Assembly (NCBI GenBank): GCA_948567375.1
Contig: OX419759.1
Location: 3,077,303 to 3,141,302, forward strand
Length of the DNA: 64,000 nucleotides
Direction: 5' to 3'
DNA from: Lunularia cruciata
Taxonomy: Eukaryota; Streptophyta; Marchantiopsida; Lunulariales; Lunulariaceae
Shown here piece after piece: positions 24,965 through 35,100 of the stretch (its first letter is position 1; every line of letters begins with the position of its first letter). Both the position numbers and the translations under genes were made by a program. The notes below the pieces were generated by a model. That model ran no database searches, was not told the DNA's origin, and saw only the letters and a list, made by a program, of their open reading frames with translations.

Positions 24965-27900
24965 ATGCATGTTCAGCTCAGTGATGGAATAGATCTACTA
25001 CACGAACCGGATCTACCGGAGATGGATATCATTTTCTTCCACGGACTTCAATTTGAACACAATACACATGTTCATTTGTCTACATGGACCTGTAAAGATG
25101 ATCCTCTAAAGATTTGGCCAAAAGAATGGCTTTCAGATGCTCGAGTTCTTTTGGCCTCGTACGACTCCAGCATGAGGAAGACACCAAGAGAAGGGAGAAT
25201 GGACTTGTTCAGCATAGGAGAAACTTTGTTGGCAGAAATTCTTTGGGCGGTTCAAGATGTTCTCGAAACTCGACGATCAATTATATTAGTTGGTCATAGT
25301 TTTGGTGGTCTTGTCATCAAAGAGTTGTGCATACTTGCTGACAGGAATTCGAAAGTCATGGGGTCACGACAATCAGAACAGAGGAGAAGATTTCTGGAGA
25401 ATCTTGGTGGAATTCTCTTTTGTGGGACTCCTCATTGTGGGATGAAGAACCTTGCCAATATCACAGAGCAGATTTTGCATAGGAGTCCATTGTTGCCGAA
25501 TGTGGAACTTTTGAGCAAAGAGACAGCAAGACAACAAGGAGAATTCAACGTGTTGCTGAAGCAAAACCAGATGTGGCAAATTTTTGCGATTGGAGAAGGA
25601 TTTGAGACAGCAATTCAATCTGATGCTCGTGTTGGGGAACTGGTAATCAACCAAACAACTTCGTTTTCGTGTGGAACTCACCTCATGGATGTACTTCAAT
25701 AGGAGTTTTAATTTGATGAGCATATCTGGAACAGCGCTATATATGACTGCGACCGCTTTGGTTTCTCGATAAAACATCATGAAAGCATCACACGGGGTCG
25801 ACTGAATGCACATGTCCAGTTCTGGTTTAGGTGGACAATCGGGGTTACCGCACAGCTCGTAGCTGTGCGGTAACCTGATTCCACTGATTGTTGTTCCACT
25901 GATTGTTGCCATTCTACGCATGTAGGATAAGGGAAAGTTCCCATTCGTATTCAAGGGGTGCGTCCCGTTTCTCGCGGGTAAGGGGAGACTTCAAGATATC
26001 TTGGTACCAGAAGCGTCAGCACGAATCGGGGATAATTTTATCACTGTCGACGCGGATCATTTTTCCCTGTGTAGGCCAAACCACCAAAACTCTTCCATGT
26101 TCAAACATCTACTTCAGCTGATATCCAGCGTCAACGAGTTGAAAATGAAGGTGAACTATCTTCCGTTCGCAGTTTCTTGCAAACACGTGTTGCTAGTTAA
26201 CGTCAGTATTAAGGTGAGAATGAAGGTAATCCTTCTTCTGATTATGTAGTACCCTGATCAACCGCGTCTCTACTTACGCTTTTACCAATCTCATTAAGAT
26301 GGTAACGCATTGCGGATGGCATCTTTCACCATTGCAGGTAGATGTTCCCTTTTCTCCTCCAAGGGCAAGAGTGCTAAAACTAGTTCCTAAGATACCTGCT
26401 GGTGTAGATCATGTTCTGACCATCATCTATGGGAAGATCGCGGAAAAGAAGCGCTTCATTGGATTTTCGGGCATGGGAGGAGTTGGGAAAACGACAATAG
26501 CCAAGTTGGCCTACAATAAAATAAATGCCGAATTCGAATATGCAAGCTTCGTGGAGGAGGTCAATTCGATAGGTGGAGGGAAAGATGCGCTGAAGAAGAA
26601 AGCGTGGAATAACATGCTTCCTCGTGTTGGATGTGATAAGATTGGAAGCAGGCCTAGGTGGGAGGATGACGAAATAAGGGGAAAGCGACTTCTTTTGGTA
26701 TTTGATGACATCCAGAAGTCCGAGGAGATGGAAGCACTCGAAGAGATAGCTCAGAGTAATGATGCAGAAACGAGTTGCTTCATGGTGACAACTCGCAATG
26801 GGGAACTTTTCAGGATGATGAACGATCCACATGGAATGTACGTCTATCAAGTTCGACCTCTGGGCCGTGATGACGCCAAAAAGTTGTTCATAACTCATGC
26901 ATTTCCTCCCGATATGAATAAACCTCCGAGACATCTGAAGAAGGTCGTGGATGATGTCGTGGCTGCATGTGATGGATTACCTCTAACCCTAGAGGTACTA
27001 GGCAAATATCTCAAAGGGGTAAGAGACCAGAAAGCTTGGAAGGAACTCCACTCAGAGCTGAAGGCCATAGACAATAAGCCGGTACAAATTTTGGAAGAGC
27101 GGGTATGGTCTAAGCTAAACCTGAGTTATGACAGTCTTGAGCCCGAGGAACAGCAGATGTTCCTTGATTGTGCAACCATCTTTAGGTCCTGGTACGAGGA
27201 CGAACCACCTGGGCATGAAAATGATGTGTTTTCCTTTGACGACGTCATGTCTGCATGGTTCTCTATGTATGGGAGGGCACGTACTCGCTGGCAAAAGCTG
27301 GTGGACAGATCCCTTGTATATCCTTATAAGCAAGAGGAGGACTTCAACATTGTACCATTTCAACCGGAAATGCACGATCACCTCAGAACACTCGGTAGAA
27401 GTATCGCGAAAAGGTTGGGGAGGCTTACGGCAACAAGGACGACACAACAGGCAACAAGACTCTTGGACTACGAGGTAATCCTGAAAATTTCTTGAGTATG
27501 TTATCTTCCCCAGTGAGTGAGTGGTATGCGAGCTTAAGTGAGCCTCAGTAGAAACTACAGTCAGGATTCTTGTGGAAGCTTGTGTCGAGATCTACGTCTG
27601 GCTTGATCTTACAAAACATATTACAGCTTCTGGTGGATGCATTGTAGCGTCTCTGTAATTCACCTAGATAAGCAGTTCAGTCACTCAATTTGAATTTTAA
27701 ATATTAAATCACTGAAATCTTTACAATTTATGTATTTGATTTTCAGGGAGTCCCATCAAGGAAGAAGATTGTTGGCTATGTTATCAAACGTGCAGCAAGA
27801 GACCTAGCCGATGACGATAGAGATTGCTGCGGCGAAGAGAGACCTTGTAACATGTGGAGTGCATGGACAGAAATGTCGCAACTCCAAGAACTAAGGTATT

Positions 27901-30131
27901 TAACAGTTCGAGATTGGATGTCTGGATGCAATCGGTGTAAACGAGGATATTTCCAACTACCACCTAACCTCGTAATACTCCACATTGTTATGGCGGAGGA
28001 TACCATCTTGAAACCGTCCACCTTTCCAAACTTGGTCGTCTTGCACGCTTGGGGATCCTTGGCTAACTCGTTCGAACAACTATCTCCTCCATCAGTGAGG
28101 GAACACTTCACCAGCCCCGGGTCACAAAGGCGTCTGAAGGATGTTCAAGTAGAAGACAATCGTCCGAGAGGGCCGCAGCGAGGAAAGGAACAACAACCAA
28201 GTAAGAAGTTGCAGGTTTTGTCCAAGCTCGCACACCTAACTCTGCGGAACTGTCCACAAGCCCAGGCTCTGGTAGATACCCTAGATGAATTGCCGCAATT
28301 GCAACACCTATACATAAGTTCCTGTAACGGGTTGCGGACCCTTCCGCATGCCCTACATCAACTCCAGCAGTTGGAGCGGCTACATATCTCCTACTGCGAG
28401 GAGCTGCAGGCTTTGCCGGTTACTCTATGCCAAATTCCTCAACTGCAAGAACTATGGATAGATGGCTGTCCTGGAGTGCAAGCTTTACCCATCACTCTTG
28501 AATGCATATCCAAATTAAAGGGTCTACGTGAGCTGGGAATCGAAGGAAGTTCCGACGTCCGAGACTTGGAGTACAAATACATTCATTCAGAATATGTCGG
28601 AGGACAACAAGGTTCCTACTTATCCATAGAAACCGCTGATCAGGTGCAGGTGTTACCAGATACACTGGGTCACCTTCAGCTAGTGCTCGAGTTACGTATT
28701 TACGATTGCAAAAGCTTGCAGGCTTTACCAAATACAACGGGCAAACTTCAGCGCTTGCGGAAGTTACAAATCTCTAATTGCGAGAAGTTACGGGGTTTGC
28801 CGGATACTCTAATGAAACTTCATCGACTAGAAGAACTAGAAATACGTGGTTGTCCTCTGCTGCAGGTTTTTCCCATCACCTTGGAATGCATAGCTAAGTT
28901 AGAGCATCTACGTTCGGTGGAGATCGTCCAATCTTCAGACGTCGGACTTTTGGTTTACTGCCTAACAGATGTCGAAGAACTTGACGGTTTCAACTTATCG
29001 ATACAAGAAGGCGATCGGGAACCCTATGCACTGGGTCAATTTGAGCAGGTGCGGAGATTATTTATCCAGGATTTGAAGGCTCTACCAGATTCACTTGGTC
29101 AACTTCAGCGATTGCAGATGTTGCACATCGAACAATGCGAGGATCTACAGAATCTACCAGATACATGCAATCAACTTCAGCAATTGCAGAAGTTAACAAT
29201 TTCTCAATGCAGGAACTTGCAGGATTTACCGCGAGCACTCATTCAACTTGGGCAATTCCGAAACCTAACAATCGACAATTGCGAGGATATACTGGCCTTA
29301 CCAGATGGTCTAGGCCAACTCCAGCAATTGAGGGAGTTAAATATCCTTGGTTGCGTCAACTTACAGACTTTACCAGATACACTCGGTCAACTTAAGCAAC
29401 TGCAGATCTTACAAATCTCGCAATGCAAGAAATTACGGCATTTACCAGATACAATTGGTCAACTTCAGCAACTGCAGAAGCTAGATCTCGAGCAGTGCGA
29501 GAACCTACAGGGTTTACCGGATACACTCGGTCAACTTCGGCAATTGCAGAAGTTAACGATCGATAGTTGTGTGACTTTACTGGTTCTACCTGATACTTTA
29601 GGTCAACTTCAGCACTTGCAGGAGTTGAGAATCTACAGTTGTTTCAACATAAGGGCTTTACCGAATACACTGAATCAACTTCAGCAATTGCGAGAGGTAA
29701 GTCTCAGCAATTGCCTCAACTTACAAACTTTACCGGAAACATTGGGTCAACTTCAGCAATTGCAACATTTATATATCTACAAGTGTGTCAGCTTACAGGT
29801 CTTACCAGATACAATAGGCCAACTTCACCAATTGCAGAACTTGTATATCGATGGTTGTGTCAACTTACAAGGATTACCAGATACAGTAGGTCTACTTAAG
29901 CAATTGCGGAGGTTACGGATTAGCAGATGCAACAACTTGAGGGTTTTGCCCAACACATTAGGTCAACTTGAACTATTGCGGGAATTGCATGTCCATGACT
30001 GCGTGAACTTTAGGGGTTTACCAGTTACACAGGAGCGGCTTCGACAGTTGCAATTATACATCGAAAGGTGTCCTTGCGAGGTTTTGTGCTACAAATATCA
30101 AGCAGCTCAGCACATACACATCTATGGCTGA
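24965..30131 (+). CDS. HNL immune receptor: alpha/beta-hydrolase - NB-ARC - LRR
   Basis: Intracellular immune receptor of the hydrolase-NBS-LRR class known from liverworts. Proposed exons: 24965-25642, about 25983-26150, 26338-27474, 27747-30131 (about 1455 aa). The first intron's acceptor and the true 5' start are tentative; upstream exons are possible. The SERAC1-like hydrolase has DIIFFHGLQ, the nucleophile elbow GHSFGG (Ser112) and a likely catalytic His in VDADHFSLCRP (exon 2). The NB-ARC has P-loop GMGGVGKTT (about 327-335), kinase-2 LLLVFDD (about 400-406), CFMVTTRN, CDGLPLT (about 493-499), MFLDCATIF and MHD (about 627-629), so all nucleotide-switch motifs are intact. The last exon encodes about 20 LRRs of about 24 aa built on LPDTLGQLQQLQ. 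There is no TIR or coiled-coil domain; the hydrolase takes that place. The gene converges on a receptor kinase. Confidence 0.9.
25843..25875. repeat. Perfect 15-bp hairpin in HNL intron 1
   Basis: GGTTACCGCACAGCT, a CGT loop, then the exact reverse complement. It lies within the intron between the two hydrolase exons. It could be a transposon footprint or a folded intron element; it is too short for a plant microRNA precursor alone. Confidence 0.8.
28650..30060 (+). repeat. 72-bp coding repeat array (LRRs) in HNL
   Basis: The DNA word CCAGATACACTCGGTCAACT and close variants return every 72 bp, most regularly from about 29090. Each unit codes one LRR with the pattern LxxLxIxxCxxLxxLPDTLGQL. 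The Cys at the same position in most units gives a cysteine ladder along the solenoid. The near-identity of DNA words suggests recent unit duplication or conversion. Confidence 0.88.
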
Positions 30132-30639
30132 GAAAGCTTTTAGAATTCCCTGCAAACTGCGTACTATGTGAATTTCAGCAAATCGAGTAAATCCGTATCT
30201 GCTCATGTACTTGCGCGTGCAAGTTCAGCAGAATCCGTTTAATATCTGAAACGTATGGTTTCACTCTACGTCGATACGGGCTACTGCAAGTCTTTCCAAC
30301 TAGCAGTAATCCCTGGAGTACTTGATACTTTTTGGCCAGACTTTGGTGGATCGCGGATATGCGTTCGACTGACTGAACTCTTCTGTATTCAGGTGACATG
30401 ACGCGTATGCCAACGGTAATTCTCATAAGTGGTGTGTTTGGTGTCTACTTATGTTAAAAGCTATTGCCTTTTGTAATGTATTGATCCATTCTACGTGCAT
30501 GCACTCCTAGTTCCGGTCAACGTGCACCGTAACATGTAGGTGTTTATTATTAGCATATTACATGGAAAAGGCAACCATACCGTCCAGAACATAAAGGATT
30601 ATCGGGCTGCACTCATCAAGAGTCATCCTCAACAAGAAT
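30132..30639. other. Intergenic between HNL and kinase pseudogene
   Basis: Likely HNL 3' untranslated region and flank. I see no gene or repeat. Confidence 0.45.
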
Positions 30640-31445
30640 CATGGTATCTTTGCAATTGATAATTGTGTTACACCCCCGACAGTATTGTGTGTTCCATGGC
30701 TCGAGGCAATCGTTAACGTAAGCTGGACTTAACTATCGGCCCAGTAAGGGGCACGCATAGTGGGTATGTCCTGGGGAAGGGAGTCATCGCCAGTTGCTCA
30801 ACTACAGAAGCGTGGAAGCTATCCGAAAGTTACCATAAGAGATTTTCCTAGGGGGAGGTGCAGAATCCGGATAATCTGCTAGGAACTTCGTTACACAAAT
30901 CTCGAACAACGTGCTGGATATCAGGGCTGTTACTGCCTGTAGCACTGTGCACGACATGGCGAGCCCGATTAGTCGCTGCTATGGCTCCTTGCAGAATCCC
31001 TCCTGTAGATTCTATCCGCGATTTGCAGTACGTTCTCAGGTGACTGATTTTTCAACTGTCAAAAGCGATCAGTTTGTACTACTCTAGTTTTTTCGCAATG
31101 CAAGAAGAATCGATAAGTTGAATAGCCGTCGTTCCCAAGTGTCCCGCTTTTCGAGTGATGGTGCGACACAGGATCACTCAAGAGTCTGATACTTGAGTTC
31201 TCGGATGATCAAAACCGTTGTAAAGTCTCCTAAACAAGGTCGAAGATGATTTCCGAGTCCAGTTATAGTACTTGATTGAATGTAAAATCTGCCGATTCAT
31301 TCTTTTGGTCGGCATTCAAATTTAGAGGCTGAGTTGAGCTTGTAAGATGTGAGGTTGTAATAGTTAATTCTCTGATAAGTATCGATAAAGGCGCCTTGCA
31401 GCTGAAGAGATAATTTGCAACCAGAGGAACAAACTCGTGAGGGAA
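30640..31445 (-). pseudogene. Decayed partial copy of the neighbouring receptor kinase gene
   Basis: 30640-31060 matches the last exon and 3' flank of the intact kinase (32090-32487), including CCTCC..GTAGATTCTATCCGCGA-type words. 31255-31445 matches the juxtamembrane/N-lobe start at about 34235-34400 (ATTGAATGTAAA, TTGAGCTTGTAAGAT). The kinase core exons that should lie between (about 1.7 kb in the intact gene) are missing. On the minus strand the last-exon copy starts VKNQSPENVLQIADR but then shifts frame and meets stops. It is a tandem duplicate that lost its catalytic centre. Confidence 0.85.
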
Positions 31446-31639
31446 ATACCCGAGACTACCAAGAAGCTTGAAATAATTCAACGCTCCCTCTACGTCTCAG
31501 TCAGCTTGTCTATCCAATTCTATGACAGATTAGCACCACTGCTTCCACACAGCCTGCGCGTTGTGAGGAAAACTCCGAAATCACATCCACGTCCTGGAAA
31601 GTTCCCATTCAATTTCTTGTTTCTCCAAGGATATGAGGA

Positions 31640-31700
31640 AATGAGAGCAGAAGCCGTTCGAGGAACGAGGTATCCGGAACTCATTAAGTGCAAATGAAGG
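31640..31700 (+). repeat. Copy of the GCAGAAGCCGTTC dispersed repeat
   Basis: GAGCAGAAGCCGTTCGAGGA, then GGTATCC, GAACTCATTAAG and TGCAAATGA follow the order seen at 15.77 and 23.65 kb. Confidence 0.55.
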
Positions 31701-32139
31701 GCAGATGAAATGGATATATTACATATACTAATCGAAATGAATAGTAAATGCGGAACGGAGATGAAGTGAATCTACCAATTCGAACACTGATGCAATATTC
31801 GATCAATCAAAATATTGACTATACAGCATGCAACATTCCATGAATCAAACATTGACTGTACGGCAGTCGAAATATGATCACTCTGCAGCTTTAAGAATCA
31901 TGAATACAAAATATTTTGACTGGTACGTTGCATATGACGCACGGAGAAGAATAACTACTGTACATGTTGTGACATGGGCATGAGTTATGCATCACATGCA
32001 TAAATTGTATAGCTTACACCTTATAATTACATACCTTCTAGATCATCAAGAATTCTTCAAGAATCATGTAGCTAAGTTACATTTGTGACAGTATTGTTTC
32101 CATGGCTGAAGCTCGCCCTTAAAATAAGGTTGGACTCAA

Positions 32140-35100
32140 TTATCGGCCCACTTTGTAAGAGGCACCCATACTGGGAGAGTCATGGGTAAGGGATTCATGA
32201 GACATTTGTTCAAGTACAGATGAAGCATGGGAGCTATCCGAAAATATAGCATACGAGAAATTTTGAGTTGGAAATGAAGAAGTCCTAATGAAGTCGACCG
32301 GGAACTCCAAGTAGTACGCGTCACACAAAACTCGAACAACATGCTCCATATCAGGTCTGTTTACTGATTGTAACTCTATGCAGGAGAATGCGAGATCGAT
32401 AACTTTCTGCATTGCCTCCTTGCTGAATCTGTCCTCTAGATTTCTATCCGCAATTCGCAGTATGTTTTCAGGCGATTGCTTTTTCACCTGTCAAAACAGA
32501 TCAATTTACTTTCAGAACAAACTCATCATGCACTGGCATTTGCAGCTTCCGAGAGAAATAACGGAAGCACGCAAACCCGGTTCTCAACAAGGAGAGAAAT
32601 ATCCTTTCAAACTACATCTAAAGATCGAGCTGTTTGCAAGTCTCAAATAACTTAAGAGTAACAGAGTGTTTGTTAAGGGACAAGTGATTCCTGAAGCTAC
32701 GCAACTCTAGATATTCAGATTGTAACAGCTAGGAAAGGCTACAAACTCTTGAGAATCAAGCAAATAGATTTGACCATCCTTAGACTACTTACCCACTCAA
32801 GAAGAGTTCCTCTACTTCCATCAGGCAGTTGCGAGTGGTAAGGAGGAAGTCCCGATATAATTTCTAGAAGAACAATGCCAAAACTGTACACGTCGCTTTT
32901 GTGGGTCAATCTCTGGGTCATGAAGTACCTGAAAATGAAACCAGGGACGTTTAGAACTCAGGACTCGAATTAATTCACCTCTACAGCTAGTAGTTCTGCA
33001 CGGATTCGGGGTGACTGCAAACTTTTTCCGAACAAGAACTTACACGAAACAGGATTCAGCAAGAGATTAGTTCTTACTCGGGATCAAAATAGCCTGGAGT
33101 TCCTTTCACCAGTGTGGAAATACCACTGTTGATTCCGCCATCAGGTCCGGCCTTGGAAAGACCGAAATCAGCGACCTTTGCCACGAGGTTCTCGTCCAGA
33201 AGTATGTTCGAGCTTTTCACATCTCGATGAATGATTTGGGGATGACAATCCTTGTGAAGATACTCGAGCCCTGGAATTCGTTGATAACATACAAACCATT
33301 TCAGCTCGTCCAAATTTGGTGGATCTAGTGAGAGACCTATCCGGGAAAACCATGTCTACATAATGTAGAAAGAATTCTTGGACTTGACTTTTCAGCTTAA
33401 ATGCGTTTCCATCACTAAAACTCGAAACAGAAGTTCGGTCTGTACCTTTGCCAGAGTTTATTGCAATATCAAGTCGAGTTTTCCAGTCTAGTGGCTCTAC
33501 GTTGTCACCTGTGAAACATAGTGAACGTTGCGTTAAGGTGGATCATCATACTGGTATAGCATGGCATTGCCAGGGCAACGGCATCTCTCGATGCCAGATC
33601 CGAAGCTTGTACATACTTGCAACGGAAACAAAAACGCTTGTAAAAACAAAACAGGTTATCTCCATCGGCCCCTATGGATCTGATTACGTACCATACAAAT
33701 GTTCCCGCAAGGTCCCTTTACCCATGTAGTCGTAGATCAGTATCTGCTCGTCCGATTCTTCGCAGTAGCCTAAAAGCGAGACCAGATTCTTGTGATGGAC
33801 TCTTGAAAGAAGACTCACCTAGTAGACGTATCATAAGTTTGTAGAGCATCAGTTTGTACTGCGTACGCTACTCCATAAAGCAAGAGAGCTGACACCAATG
33901 AAAAACTTTCTACCATCGTGGATATCTCTCCTGCTTGACGGGTGATGAGACACGGGATCTACACTTCACATGTTTGTTTAGGAGAGGTTCAGAGAAACAA
34001 AGTCTTTTCAAGCCAAGTCCTTTTGAGTGACAAGAGAATGTAGTGGGGTGAACATGGCTTTCGAAGTCGCATCTTCAATACTCACCTCATTGACGAACTC
34101 GGCTCTTCCTTGACCAGACGTGGAGTCATGCACTTTCACAGCTACTTTTTTGCCTGTTGGGAGCTGCCCGAGATACACCGCTCCATACGACCCTCGTCCA
34201 ATCTTCTCCTCCAAGTTCTTGGTCATTTTTTGGACTTCATTGAATGTAAACTTTGCCGCATTATTCTTCTGTTCGCCACTGAGATTTAAATGCGGAGTTG
34301 AGCCTGTAAGATATGAGTTTTACGAAGTTCATTTTATGATTGTAAGTGTCGATGAAAGCGCCTTCAAGAAAAAACTTGCAATCAGAGGACACATACACGG
34401 GAAACAGAGAAAATAGAGGCTTGGATGTACAGGCTCCTACGTTGGAGATGCCAACATTTCGTTAGTTAGAACTATTTTAATAAATCAATTAACTATTTAT
34501 GGATTCAATAGACAGAATCGATTCTATTAGGTCTGTGTAAATTCCAAACTGTACTCACGGGATATGAATCTCGAAGGCATGAAAACGGACTTCCTCGCTG
34601 CTTTGGCCTGTCTCCTCTTCCTTATGAGAATGAACAACAGCAGAGCGAGGAAGATGGACAGCAGAACAAATCCAGAAATCACTCCACCAGTTAATTTAGC
34701 CCCATTTGATCCACTTGTGCCCGACTGTTTGCATACTTTTAAGCTTGAAGAGCATGGAAGGAGCGGATTATCTGCACATCTGCAAGTGTACAGTGAAAGC
34801 TCAGCACAGGGGACGATTTATAAACGCTAGGTACATTGAGATTGTAGCAATACCTGAGGGATCTAGTCATGAGTGTCTGCTTAAAACCTACCACACGTGA
34901 TAGTAAAACCCTGTGCACTAGCGAGCTCGAAACAGCTCAAGGGACGATATAATAATGCTTATTGTATTTCGCTTGTAACAATACATGAGGGAGCTAGTCA
35001 TAATCAAGTGTCATTGTCATAAAACCTACTGCATGTGAGAGCAAACCATATGCACTTGCATTTCGGACTGTGATATAAATGCTCTTGGCAGTAGTCAACG

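Noticed and set aside
25373..25954. 193-codon minus-strand frame
   Set aside because: It is antisense to the hydrolase exon, crosses the intron hairpin and shows no protein family features.
29135..29899. Two 86-codon frames within the HNL LRR exon
   Set aside because: They are shifted readings of the 72-bp LRR repeat and therefore repeat-like themselves.
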